A stretch of 64,000 nucleotides of DNA. It comes from Streptomyces sp. A3M-1-3 (lineage in GTDB: Bacteria; Actinomycetota; Actinomycetes; Streptomycetales; Streptomycetaceae). This document shows, in pieces, positions 24,633 through 32,867 of the stretch. Position 1 is the first letter of the stretch; every line of letters begins with the position of its first letter. The notes beneath the pieces are model-generated. The model did no database searches and was not told the origin of the DNA. It saw only the letters and a program-made list of their open reading frames with translations. A program made the translations under genes and the position numbers. The DNA lies in NCBI RefSeq assembly GCF_024213665.1, contig NZ_JANAVP010000034.1, positions 17,543 to 81,542 of the forward strand. The letters are read 5' to 3'.

Positions 24633-24831
24633 GCGGACGCGCCCCGACAGACCCCGCCGCGCCCCGCCAACCACCCGTCAGGGATCCGTCACCGGCGTGT
24701 CGGCCGGCACGCGCCAGCCATCGCACCGCCGGCCCAAGCCACCCGCGTGCTCGCAACCGCGAACCCCCACCCTTGCCCCATGCCCCGTGCCCTCCCGTGC
24801 CCCGCAAGTCCCGATGCCCCGGCCGGACGGC

Positions 24832-25101
24832 CTACGGCGCCGGCCGCCCCTTCGGTCTGCGCAGCCCCGCCGCGGTGAGCCTGCGCACCAGTTCCTTGCT
24901 GCCGACCTCCACCGCGCCCGCCCGCACCGCGTCCTCGTACCGGTGCGACGGAATGTCGTAGTGGTCCCGCTCGAACGCTCGCGGCGGGCAGCCGATGGCG
25001 GCTGCGAAGGCGTGCAGTTCCTCGTACGAGACATCGCTGACCAGATGGGACCACATCCGGCCGTGACCCGGCCAGGTGGGCGGATCGATGTAGAGCGTCA
25101 C
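24832..25101 (-). CDS. DUF4031 domain protein
   Basis: 89 residues from GTG 25101. The sequence TLYIDPPTWPGHGRMWSHLV, then SYEELHAFAAAIGCPPRAF and DHYDIPSHRYEDAV covers the whole DUF4031 domain, which has conserved His/Asp residues suggestive of a metal-binding small enzyme, unproven. It lies 7 nt after the stop of the upstream gene on the same strand, so the two form an operon. The 200 nt towards the MFS gene hold nothing I recognise. Confidence 0.82.
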   Translation of the reverse strand: MTLYIDPPTWPGHGRMWSHLVSDVSYEELHAFAAAIGCPPRAFERDHYDIPSHRYEDAVRAGAVEVGSKELVRRLTAAGLRRPKGRPAP

Positions 25102-25108
25102 CGGGGCG

Positions 25109-25501
25109 TCACCGGCCCAGCACCCTACCGAGCGCGCCGACGGACGAGACGACCACGCCCGCCTTGCCGCACACCCAGTGCGGGTTGGGGCCCAACTCCG
25201 GTTCCACGTCAAGCGCATGGGGTTCGCCGGCCGCGCATACCGGGCACAGCGGCCATCGCCCGTACTTCTCCAGCAGCGCGTCCTGGACGTCCTGGGCGAT
25301 GAGGCCGATGACGTAGTCGACGCCCTCCGGCCACTGCTCGGCCCACCAGCGGCGGTGCACCACCGAGTCCTCGACCATCGAGACGACGTCGGCCTCGGCG
25401 ACCCGGCCCGCGACGAGGTCGGCCAGGACGAGGGCGCGGGCGGCGTGCAGGGCCTTCTCCAGGCCGGAGGGCGCGGGCGGGGAAGGGTCGGGCGGTTCCA
25501 T
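25109..25501 (-). CDS. conserved hypothetical protein with Cys motif
   Basis: 130 residues from ATG 25501. Helical N-terminal half (LEKALHAARALVLADLV, VVSMVEDSVVHRRWW, IGLIAQDVQDALLEKYGRW). A CPVC pair followed by a later HWVCG may bind a metal. A valine-rich end (KAGVVVSSVGALGRVLG) closes it. I do not recognise the family. It is co-oriented with DUF4031 and divergent from the MurR-type regulator. Confidence 0.75.
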   Translation of the reverse strand: MEPPDPSPPAPSGLEKALHAARALVLADLVAGRVAEADVVSMVEDSVVHRRWWAEQWPEGVDYVIGLIAQDVQDALLEKYGRWPLCPVCAAGEPHALDVEPELGPNPHWVCGKAGVVVSSVGALGRVLGR

Positions 25502-25567
25502 GGACCAATTGTCACCCTTCCGGGGCGCGGAGACGAAGGCCTGCCACAGGTCAGGACCATTGGGGGG

Positions 25568-25601
25568 TTGACGCGCCCGAAGCCTGAAAATATCTTTCAG
25601 G
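25568..25601 (+). promoter_or_regulatory. promoter with overlapping RpiR/MurR-type operator
   Basis: TTGACG (25568-25573) and TATCTT (25591-25596) form a -35/-10 pair at 17-nt spacing. The inverted repeat CCTGAAA-N5-TTTCAGG (25583-25601) covers the -10 box, as expected for autorepression. Transcription would start at about 25603, the first base of the regulator's GTG, which implies a leaderless mRNA. Confidence 0.7.
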
Positions 25602-25602
25602 A

Positions 25603-26526
25603 GTGACCAATGAGGTGAAGGAAACTTTTACAAGACAGGCCGCCCCGCCCGCGCCGGCCGCCCTCGCGGCCAAGGTGCGTACGCTCGTGCCGTCCATGAC
25701 CCGCTCCATGCAGCGGGTCGCCGAAGCCGTGGCGGGCGACCCGGCAGGCTGCGCGGCCCTCACGGTCACCGGTCTCGCCGAACTCACCGGCACCAGCGAG
25801 GCCACCGTAGTCCGCACCGCCCGCATCCTCGGCTACCCCGGCTACCGCGACCTGCGCCTCGCGCTCGCCGGCCTCGCCGCCCAGCAGCAGTCCGGCCGGG
25901 CCCCGTCCGTCACCGCGGACATCGCGGTGGACGACCCGATAGCCGATGTCGTCGCCAAGCTCGCGTACGACGAGCAGCAGACCCTCGCGGACACCGCGGC
26001 CGGCCTGGACACCACCCAACTGGGCGCCGCCGTCACCGCGCTCGCGGCCGCCCGCCGGATCGACATCTACGGCGTCGGCGCGTCCTCCCTCGTCGGCATG
26101 GACCTGGCCCAGAAGCTGCTGCGCATCGGCCTGATCGCGCACGCGCACGCCGACCCGCACCTGGCCGTCACCAACGCCGTGCAGCTGCGCGCCGGTGACG
26201 TCGCCATCGCCATCACCCACTCCGGCTCCACCGGCGACGTCATCGAACCGCTGCGCGCGGCCTTCGAGCAGGGGGCGACGACCGTGGCCATCACCGGCCG
26301 TCCGGACGGTCCGGTGTCCCAGTACGCCGACCACGTACTCACCACCTCCACCGCCCGCGAGAGCGAGTTGCGCCCGGCCGCCATGTCCAGCCGGACCAGC
26401 CAACTCCTGGTGGTGGACTGCCTGTTCATCGGCGTCGCGCAGCGTACGTACGAGACGGCCGCCCCCGCGCTGGCCGCCTCCTACGAGGCGCTCGCCCACC
26501 GCCACAGCCCCCGCACGAGCCGCTGA
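25603..26526 (+). CDS. MurR/RpiR-family transcriptional regulator
   Basis: 307 residues from GTG 25603. The N-terminal HTH_6 domain (about 20-95) includes LTVTGLAELTGTSEATVVRTARILG. The C-terminal SIS sugar-phosphate-binding domain (about 140-270) has IDIYGVGASSLVGMDLAQKLLRIG and AITHSGSTGDVIEPL. It directly precedes murQ, so the likely effector is N-acetylmuramic acid 6-phosphate. No Shine-Dalgarno fits; the promoter position suggests a leaderless transcript. Confidence 0.93.
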   Translation: MTNEVKETFTRQAAPPAPAALAAKVRTLVPSMTRSMQRVAEAVAGDPAGCAALTVTGLAELTGTSEATVVRTARILGYPGYRDLRLALAGLAAQQQSGRAPSVTADIAVDDPIADVVAKLAYDEQQTLADTAAGLDTTQLGAAVTALAAARRIDIYGVGASSLVGMDLAQKLLRIGLIAHAHADPHLAVTNAVQLRAGDVAIAITHSGSTGDVIEPLRAAFEQGATTVAITGRPDGPVSQYADHVLTTSTARESELRPAAMSSRTSQLLVVDCLFIGVAQRTYETAAPALAASYEALAHRHSPRTSR

Positions 26527-26565
26527 CCACCGGCTGGAACCAGAAAGCAGAGAGAACGGCCCCAG

Positions 26566-27507
26566 ATGACCCCCAGCACGGACCACTCGGAGCTGCGCGC
26601 CCAGCTCGACACCCTCACCACCGAGGCCTTCCGGCCCGAACTCGCCGAGATCGACCGGCTGTCCACCCTCGACATCGCGCGGACGATGAACGCGGAGGAC
26701 GCCACCGTCCCGGCCGCCGTCGCCGCACAGCTCCCGCAGATCGCCGCCGCGATCGACGGCACCGCCGCCCGGATGGCCCGCGGCGGCCGCCTGATCTACG
26801 CGGGCGCCGGCACCGCCGGCCGCCTCGGCGTCCTGGACGCGAGCGAGTGCCCGCCCACCTTCAACACCGACCCGAGCGAGGTGCTCGGCCTGATCGCGGG
26901 CGGGCCCACGGCGATGGTCACCGCTGTCGAGGGCGCCGAGGACAGCAAGGAGCTGGCCGCGGGCGACCTGGACGCGCTCGCCCTCACCGCGGACGACACC
27001 GTCGTCGGAATCTCAGCCTCCGGCCGCACCCCGTACGCGATCGGCGCGGTCGAGCACGCCCGCGCAAGGGGGGCACTCACCATCGGCCTGTCCTGCAACG
27101 CGGGTTCCGCACTCGCCACGGCCGCCGAACACGGCATCGAGGTCGTCGTCGGCCCCGAGCTGCTCACCGGGTCAACCCGCCTCAAGGCAGGCACGGCGCA
27201 GAAGCTCGTCCTCAACATGATCTCGACCGTCACGATGATCCGGCTCGGCAAGACGTACGGGAACCTGATGGTCGACGTCCGCGCCTCCAACGAGAAGCTG
27301 CGCGCCCGCTCGCGCCGCATCGTCGCGCTGGCGACGGAAGCGTCGGACGAGGACATCGAGAAGGCCCTCGCCGCCACCGGCGGAGAGGTCAAGGACGCGA
27401 TCCTGGTCCTCCTCGCCGGAGTCGACGGGCCGACGGCCGCCGCGCTCCTCGCCGCGTCCGGGGGCCATCTGCGGGCGGCACTGGAGGCGCGCGGCGAGAA
27501 ACGCTAA
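26566..27507 (+). CDS. murQ: N-acetylmuramic acid 6-phosphate etherase
   Basis: 313 residues from ATG 26566, 39 nt after the regulator. Cleaves the D-lactyl ether of MurNAc-6-phosphate to give GlcNAc-6-phosphate and lactate, in cytoplasmic cell-wall recycling. Signatures: LSTLDIARTMNAED, GRLIYAGAGTAGRLGVLDASECPPTF with the catalytic Glu region, the SIS block GISASGRTPYAIGA and LKAGTAQKLVLNMIST. Full length. Its product would feed the NagA route at 51592. Nucleotides just after its stop begin a mobile-element region that separates it from the PTS permease. Confidence 0.96.
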   Translation: MTPSTDHSELRAQLDTLTTEAFRPELAEIDRLSTLDIARTMNAEDATVPAAVAAQLPQIAAAIDGTAARMARGGRLIYAGAGTAGRLGVLDASECPPTFNTDPSEVLGLIAGGPTAMVTAVEGAEDSKELAAGDLDALALTADDTVVGISASGRTPYAIGAVEHARARGALTIGLSCNAGSALATAAEHGIEVVVGPELLTGSTRLKAGTAQKLVLNMISTVTMIRLGKTYGNLMVDVRASNEKLRARSRRIVALATEASDEDIEKALAATGGEVKDAILVLLAGVDGPTAAALLAASGGHLRAALEARGEKR

Positions 27508-27518
27508 GAGGTGTTCCG

Positions 27519-27619
27519 TCAATTACGCGCGCAGTCGATCTTGAGGTTGTGGAGGACGGCGACGGCGCGGGTGGTGTCGTTGATGGTGTCGCCGCGCCTG
27601 CGGTGCTGGCGGCGGATAG
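27519..27619 (-). mobile_element. C-terminal remnant of a DDE transposase
   Basis: On the minus strand a frame ends at a TGA (27519-27521) and reads IRRQHRRRGDTINDTT, then RAVAVLHNLKIDCARN. This resembles the C-terminal tail of IS5-like Streptomyces transposases. Similarity ends at about 27620, where the TnpB-type frame begins, so an earlier insertion was itself interrupted or deleted. The stretch GAGGTGTTCCGTCA at 27508-27521 may be the old terminal repeat. Confidence 0.65.
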
Positions 27620-27685
27620 CGCCTCGGCCTGTCCCGTGAGGCGCTGGAGCGGTGCGCATACAAGCACCTCGAAGACTCGAGGCAC

Positions 27686-29371
27686 TTGAAGTACCACGCC
27701 TCCAAGGCCCTGGCCATGCACATGGCCGACGAGGTGTGGAACGGCGTGCAGCGGCACCTGTTCGCCGACGCCACAGGCAAGCGGCACGGCCGCCCGAAGA
27801 TCGGCCGCCGGCACGACTTCACCCGCATCCCCGGCCGCGCCCGCTCCCACACCACCGACCACAAGTGGGAGACCTTCCGCCTGGTCGGCACCCTCCACGG
27901 CCACGCCATGGCCTACACCGACGGCGGCCGGCACCCCATGCAGCAGCCCCGCCGGATGCCCGCCCCCGAGCTGCCGTCCGGCACCGTGCCCACGGGAAAG
28001 GCCACCGCCTCGGGAAAGCCAGGCAGCCGGAAGGCGACCTGGTGGGACCACACCGGCCCCCTCGCCGTGGTATTCGCGGGCGGACCCGACGGGAGCAGGG
28101 GTGACCTCGTGCTGCCCGTGCGCATCCCGCAGCAGCCCGGCCAGTGGAAGCGTGTCGAACACTTCCTCGCCAACCCCGGCCGCTGGCACAAAATCGATCT
28201 CGTACGCCGCCGCAAGGCATCCGCGCCGGGCGGCTGGGTGTACGAGGCGCACCTGATGATCCTCGGCCCCGGCTACACCGCGCCTTCGGTGCGCGCCATG
28301 CGCGAGCAGGCTGCCGCCCTGGACCGGATCGGCGGCGTGGACGGCAACGTCTCCAACGTCTCCGTCGTCTCCTTCCCTGCCAACCTGACCCCCGCCGACG
28401 GCACCCCGGCCTCCACCGAGATCACCCTCAGTCCCGGGGAACGGACACTTCTGGAGCGGGAGGCGAAGAAGCGGCGCGGCCATGCGCGAGCTTTGGAGCG
28501 CTCCCGCCGGGCGACGAACACCGCGCAGTACGGCCTGTCGAAGAGGCAGGTCAAGCGCGCCGAGCGCCGGGCGGCCAAGGGCCTCACGACCAAGGCCGTC
28601 GCCGTGCCCGGCGGTGCACGCGCTGCCCGCGTCGATGGGGTGCCGAAGCAGGCGTTCCGCCGCGACCGGATCTCCACCGGCTACCGGGAACTGCGCGCCC
28701 GCCAGGCCGAAGCCGCCGCATCGGCCGCCGAGCACCGCTGCCACCGCGCCCGCGCCGTGGCGCGTGAGATCATCGCCGCCCACGGCCCCGTGCTCGTCGT
28801 GGAGGACTGCGACATCCGCACCTGGTACCGGCTGTGGGGCAAGCGCCTTGCCCAGACCACCCCCGGCCTGCTGATCTCGGCACTCGACCGCGAATGTCAG
28901 GCTGCGGGCGGCCGTCTCGTACGGGCCTCCACCTGGTCAACGGCCCTGTCCCAGCACTGTCTGTGTGGCGAGCGCGTCTCCAAGGCACTGCGCGACCGTG
29001 AGCACAAGTGCATCGCGTGCGGCCTCGCCGGGAAGCGCGACCTCGTATCCGCCGCCCTGGCCGCGTTCGTCCGCTTCACCGACGTAGACGACCCCAAGAC
29101 GGCGTACCTGGACACCACCGCGTCCCGGCACGCACAGATCACCTTTGCAGAAGGGCTGGAAGAAGCCCTGCGGGAGTCAACCGCACCGAGCCAGACCACC
29201 GTTCACGGTGCCGGCCATGCGGCAGTCCCACGGCAACGCCGTGAGACCTCTGCTCCCCGAACCGCCGGACAGCGGTCCCGAGCAACCCCGGATGAGCCAC
29301 GCCGTCAGCGTAACTACGCCGGAAAGCCCGAACACCGCCCCGGCTGCAACCCGCAGCTCACCCCCTGGTGA
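27686..29371 (+). mobile_element. TnpB-like RuvC nuclease (transposase accessory), N-terminus truncated
   Basis: 561 residues from TTG 27686. Coding similarity already starts at 27620 (RLGLSREALERCAYKHLEDS), right after an in-frame TAG, so the N-terminus has been lost. All RuvC-type acidic residues remain: Asp219 in GGVDGNVSNVSVV, Glu373 in VVEDCDIRTWY, Asp452 in KRDLVSAALAAF. A zinc finger is present but odd: C425-x-C427 and C442-x2-C445, where canonical TnpB has two CxxC pairs. The last 70 residues are low-complexity and overlap where a guide (omega) RNA would be encoded. No TnpA partner is seen. In the family the protein is an RNA-guided DNA endonuclease; activity here is inferred only. 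Confidence 0.8.
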
Positions 29372-29466
29372 ATTACGGATCAAGTCTTAGCGCGAACAGC
29401 GGTACTGGCCAGCGTCGTCCGGCGCGTCGGCCGCGCCACCGGCACACCGCCCGCAGGATCGGGCCC

Positions 29467-31029
29467 ATGGCACCAGACCGTGGACCGGAAACCCACCAGG
29501 CAACCGCCGCCGCACTCCTCCCCCTGGTGGGCGGCGCGTCGAACGTCACCTCCGTAGCCCACTGCATGACGCGCCTACGCCTCGGCCTGTACGACCGCAC
29601 ACTGGTCCAGGACCAGGCGCTGCGCGCACTGCCCGGGGTCCTCGGGGTGGTCGAGGACGACACGTACCAGATCGTGCTCGGCCCGGGTACGGTCGCCCGC
29701 GTCACCCCGGCGTTCGAGGCGCTGGTGGCTGCGGGCGCGGCAGCCGCAGGCTCGGCAGCGCCCGCGGGCGTCCCGGTGACCGCAGGCCCGGTAACTGTCG
29801 GCCGGGTGGCCGCAGGCCCGCTAACTGCCGGCGGGGTGACCGCCGAGGCCCTCGCCGAGCAGGGCGCCACACTCAAGGCGGCTCGCAAGGCCAAGAACGC
29901 AACGCCCCTCAAACTGCTCCTGCGCCGGATCGCGAACATCTTCGTCCCGCTCATCCCGGCCCTCATCGGCTGCGGCATCATCGCCGGCCTGGCCGGCCTC
30001 CTCCGGAACCTCGCCTGGGCCCCTGCCCTGGTCCCGGCGCTCACGGCCCTCGCGTCCGGCTTCATGTCACTGATCCCCGTTTTCGTCGGCTACACCACGG
30101 CGAAGGAGTTCGGCGGTACGCCGATCCTGGGCGGCGCGGTAGCCGCGATCATCGTCTTCCCGGGCATCGCCAACGTCACCGCGTTCGGCCAGAAGCTCTC
30201 CCCCGGCCAGGGCGGCGTACTCGGCGCACTCGCCGCGGCCGTCCTCGCGGTATACGTCGAACGATGGTGCCGCCGTCGGATCCCCGAGGCCCTGGACGTC
30301 CTGGTCACCCCTACCCTCACCATCCTCCTCACCGGCCTGGTCACGGTCTACGGCCTGATGTTCGTCGCCGGCGAGGTCGCCGCCGCGATCGGCGACTTCA
30401 CCAGCCGGCTCCTGTCCTCCGGCGGCGCGTTCGCGGGCTTCGTCCTCGGCGGACTCTTCCTCCCCCTGGTCATGCTGGGCCTGCACCAGGCCCTGATCCC
30501 GATCCACACCACCCTGATCGAGCAGCAGGGCTTCACCGTCCTGCTCCCCATCCTCGCCATGGCGGGTGCGGGCCAAGTCGGCGCAGCGGCAGCGGTCTAC
30601 GTCCGTCTCCGGAACAACACCTCGATCCGCACGACGATCAGATCCGCCCTCCCGGCCGGCTTCCTGGGTGTGGGCGAACCCCTCATCTACGGCGTCTCGC
30701 TCCCCCTCGGCCGCCCCTTCATCACAGCCTGCGTCGGCGGCGCGTTCGGCGGCGGCTGCGTCGGCCTCCTCCACCAACTGGGCGAAACGGTCGGCTCGAC
30801 GGCAATCGGCCCGTCCGGCTGGGCGCTGTTCCCGCTACTCGCGGGCGGCCAGGGCATGGTCACGACCATCGCTGTCTACGCGACGGGGCTCCTGGCGGGG
30901 TACGTGGCCGGGTTCGTCGCGACGTACTTCTTCGGCTTCAGCAAGCGGATGCTGCTCGACCTGAACGCGGACGAGTCATCCCCGGCCTCCGAATCCCCCG
31001 CCGAGCCGAGCGAACGGGCCACGGTCTAA
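29467..31029 (+). CDS. PTS EIIBC permease, MurP/glucose-superfamily type
   Basis: 520 residues from ATG 29467. Residues about 1-85 are an EIIB domain with the phospho-Cys in VAHCMTRLRLGL. A Pro/Val/Gly linker of imperfect VTAGP-like repeats (about 90-135) leads into an EIIC membrane domain of about ten helices (LLRRIANIFVPLIPALIGCG, PAGFLGVGEPLIYGVSLPLG). No EIIA is attached, so it must borrow one. With the MurR-type regulator and murQ upstream, it is most likely the MurNAc permease, phosphorylating MurNAc at position 6 on entry. A 1.9-kb mobile segment now separates it from murQ. Confidence 0.88.
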   Translation: MAPDRGPETHQATAAALLPLVGGASNVTSVAHCMTRLRLGLYDRTLVQDQALRALPGVLGVVEDDTYQIVLGPGTVARVTPAFEALVAAGAAAAGSAAPAGVPVTAGPVTVGRVAAGPLTAGGVTAEALAEQGATLKAARKAKNATPLKLLLRRIANIFVPLIPALIGCGIIAGLAGLLRNLAWAPALVPALTALASGFMSLIPVFVGYTTAKEFGGTPILGGAVAAIIVFPGIANVTAFGQKLSPGQGGVLGALAAAVLAVYVERWCRRRIPEALDVLVTPTLTILLTGLVTVYGLMFVAGEVAAAIGDFTSRLLSSGGAFAGFVLGGLFLPLVMLGLHQALIPIHTTLIEQQGFTVLLPILAMAGAGQVGAAAAVYVRLRNNTSIRTTIRSALPAGFLGVGEPLIYGVSLPLGRPFITACVGGAFGGGCVGLLHQLGETVGSTAIGPSGWALFPLLAGGQGMVTTIAVYATGLLAGYVAGFVATYFFGFSKRMLLDLNADESSPASESPAEPSERATV

Positions 31030-31055
31030 CCCTGCCCTCCCGGCGTCCAGCTCAC

Positions 31056-31421
31056 TCAGCCGGCAATCCACGACCGCATCTGGGCAGCAGTAGCCCTTAG
31101 GTCGAGCCCGTCGACCACCCGGCGGATCAACGCATCGGCGCCCTTGGCATCGACGACCACCTGCTTCCCGCTCAGCGTCAGATACGCCGCGGCGACCACC
31201 GCGGCGAATTGCTCATTGGCGAACCCCAGTGCCGGAACCCGCACCAACTGGTGCAGCAGCGCGGCCGCACGATGATGCGGCTCCGCGTAGACCGGACCGT
31301 CTATCACCACGTCGGCATGCCTCGCGACGGCCGCCGCGAGCGAGCCGTAATCGGTGACATCAGGGTCTGCCCGGAGGTGCTGGGCAGCTAGGTCGAGCAG
31401 CCAGGCCCGGTCGATGTGCAT
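31056..31421 (-). CDS. Fic/Doc-family toxin with degenerate active site
   Basis: 121 residues from the ATG at 31421; GTG 31427 would overlap the antitoxin stop. HIDRAWLLDLAAQHL, then HHRAAALLHQLVRV, and AAYLTLSGKQVVVDAKGA follow the Doc helical plan. However, the place of the HxFx(D/E)GNKR catalytic loop reads PALGFANEQF, so the ATP-binding and catalytic residues are missing. I recall many Streptomyces proteins of this form annotated as Fic-family toxin components. It may act without AMP transfer, or be an inert remnant. Confidence 0.78.
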   Translation of the reverse strand: MHIDRAWLLDLAAQHLRADPDVTDYGSLAAAVARHADVVIDGPVYAEPHHRAAALLHQLVRVPALGFANEQFAAVVAAAYLTLSGKQVVVDAKGADALIRRVVDGLDLRATAAQMRSWIAG

Positions 31422-31423
31422 GA

Positions 31424-31666
31424 TCACGCGGCTTCGGTCCCGTTGTTCCCGGCCTTCTTCGGATACGGTCCGTACTCGGCCTCGAAGTACGGCCCCCACT
31501 GCTCGGAGAAGTGCGCGGCATACGCCAGGAAACGGTTGCGCTGCTCATTGACGTCGTCGGCGAGGAGCGCGCGGGCGTAGTCCGCCGGTGTCATATGGGC
31601 CCCGGCAGCCCGCTTCTCCAGCTCGGCGTACGTAGCGTCATCGATGCGGATGTTGAGCTGCTTCAT
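31424..31666 (-). CDS. antitoxin of the Fic-type pair (RHH-like)
   Basis: 80 residues from ATG 31666. KQLNIRIDDATYAELEKRAA, then MTPADYARALLADDV is a ribbon-helix-helix (Arc/CopG-like) N-terminus that would bind the operon promoter. The C-terminal part is rich in aromatic and acidic residues (HFSEQWGPYFEAEYGPYP) and probably contacts the toxin. It is directly upstream of, and overlaps, the Fic-type gene. Confidence 0.85.
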   Translation of the reverse strand: MKQLNIRIDDATYAELEKRAAGAHMTPADYARALLADDVNEQRNRFLAYAAHFSEQWGPYFEAEYGPYPKKAGNNGTEAA

Positions 31667-31722
31667 GAAGCGACGGTAGCGCCCGCTACAGACCGTACGC
31701 AACGAGAAAAGAGCACCCCTCG

Positions 31723-32298
31723 TCATACGGCTCCTCCCTCCGGCGCCTCGGCCGCAGTGCGCAGGAAGCGCACCAGGTCGTCGACGCTGTAACCGAGCCT
31801 TGGCCCACGCTCGGCGGCCATCAGGAGTAGCTGCCCCACGATTTCCGCACCCCATCCGTCGGTGCCGTCCTCGGACCACTCCCACAGCTTCTCGATGCCG
31901 AGGTCGGTCATGAGCAGCCCGTGCTCGGCCCTGATCTCGGCGCACAGGTCCGCCACCGCCTCCAGCAGCGTGGCGCCAGGTCGCACGCACTTCAGGCCGA
32001 AGTAGTCGAAGTCCTTCACCGTGCAGCCCTCGGGCGGACTGGCCTTGATCGCGTCGTACCGGGGGTCGTCGAAGGCCGGGTGTTCCGCGACCGGGCAGTG
32101 AATCAGGTTGAAGCGCTGCCAACCGGGCGGTGGCGGTGGATCCGGCCGGTAGGCGGTGAGCCCGAACGCCTCCTGCGCGAGGGCCGCTGCCTCGTCATGC
32201 GTATCCGCCCGTACGGTGACCGACCTGGCCCCGTCGTCGCCGACGGCGGTCCACTGGCCAGTTGCCTCATCACGGTTGAATCGGATCGAAAGTCCCAT
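31723..32298 (-). CDS. hypothetical protein of the accessory block
   Basis: 191 residues from ATG 32298. An acidic, soluble protein starting LSIRFNRDEATGQWTAVGDD, with HPAFDDPRYDAIKASPPEGC and VKDFDYFGLKCVRPGATLL. It has two Cys but no recognised catalytic motif. I do not recognise the family. It is 57 nt upstream of the antitoxin on the same strand. Confidence 0.75.
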   Translation of the reverse strand: MGLSIRFNRDEATGQWTAVGDDGARSVTVRADTHDEAAALAQEAFGLTAYRPDPPPPPGWQRFNLIHCPVAEHPAFDDPRYDAIKASPPEGCTVKDFDYFGLKCVRPGATLLEAVADLCAEIRAEHGLLMTDLGIEKLWEWSEDGTDGWGAEIVGQLLLMAAERGPRLGYSVDDLVRFLRTAAEAPEGGAV

Positions 32299-32337
32299 AC
32301 CGTTACGCTCCCACGCGCCACTGACAACGGACCCGGT

Positions 32338-32547
32338 TCATGGCAGCCGCCTCTCCCGGTTCAACTCGGTCACCCGAGCCCTGAGCACCGCCCCCGGCGG
32401 GGCAGGGCTCAGCGCCTCCGGTGGGCAGTCCCACTCGACGCCGCCGCCCGGTGGGCGCAGTTGGACGTACGAGCCCTCTTCGCCCATGACCTGTCCGATC
32501 CGCCCGTCCCGGCCGTCGATGGCGTACGAGCCACGCTCCGGCTTCAC
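32338..32547 (-). CDS. small hypothetical protein (beta-rich)
   Basis: 69 residues from GTG 32547. The sequence KPERGSYAIDGRDGRIGQVM, then YVQLRPPGGGVEWDCPPEAL suggests a small SH3-like beta barrel, a pattern common in small Streptomyces proteins next to XRE/DUF397 genes. The start overlaps the preceding stop by 4 nt. Function unknown. Confidence 0.75.
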   Translation of the reverse strand: MKPERGSYAIDGRDGRIGQVMGEEGSYVQLRPPGGGVEWDCPPEALSPAPPGAVLRARVTELNRERRLP

Positions 32548-32747
32548 GGCTGCCGCCCTTCGAGTACGGCGGCGAGCCGGCGGGCGGTGGCCAGGTTGCA
32601 GCGGCCGAGGTCGATGAGCGGTGCGGGTTCGTGGCCCGCACTGGACACCGGCTCGATCCGCAGCGACGGCAGGGTGACCCCCACCGCCGCCAGCCCGGCC
32701 CGCAGTTGCTCGGTGGCCTCCTCCGCCTCCCGCACTCTCCCGGTCAT
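32544..32747 (-). CDS. small hypothetical protein divergent to XRE regulator
   Basis: 67 residues from ATG 32747, with GAGGGA upstream. A helical start (REAEEATEQLRAGLAAVGV) is followed by LPSLRIEPVSSAGHEPAPLI and LGRCNLATARRLAAVL. I do not know the family. Together with the next small gene it forms a two-gene operon divergent from the XRE regulator at 32868, and both may answer to that regulator. Confidence 0.75.
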   Translation of the reverse strand: MTGRVREAEEATEQLRAGLAAVGVTLPSLRIEPVSSAGHEPAPLIDLGRCNLATARRLAAVLEGRQP

Positions 32748-32867
32748 CGCCAGTTCCCTCCACCCTGAGTAGTTGATTTGCGTACTCAGCGTGTCCAGTT
32801 CGCCGCTACCTTGGAAAGAGTGGGGGTCCAACAACCCCGCTCGATGGACCAGGAGTTGGGAGCTGCC

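Noticed and set aside
27389..28783. Long minus-strand frame across the TnpB-like gene
   Set aside because: It is antisense to clear RuvC-type protein motifs, and its translation has no recognisable domain; only the separate frame at 27519-27619 matches a transposase end.
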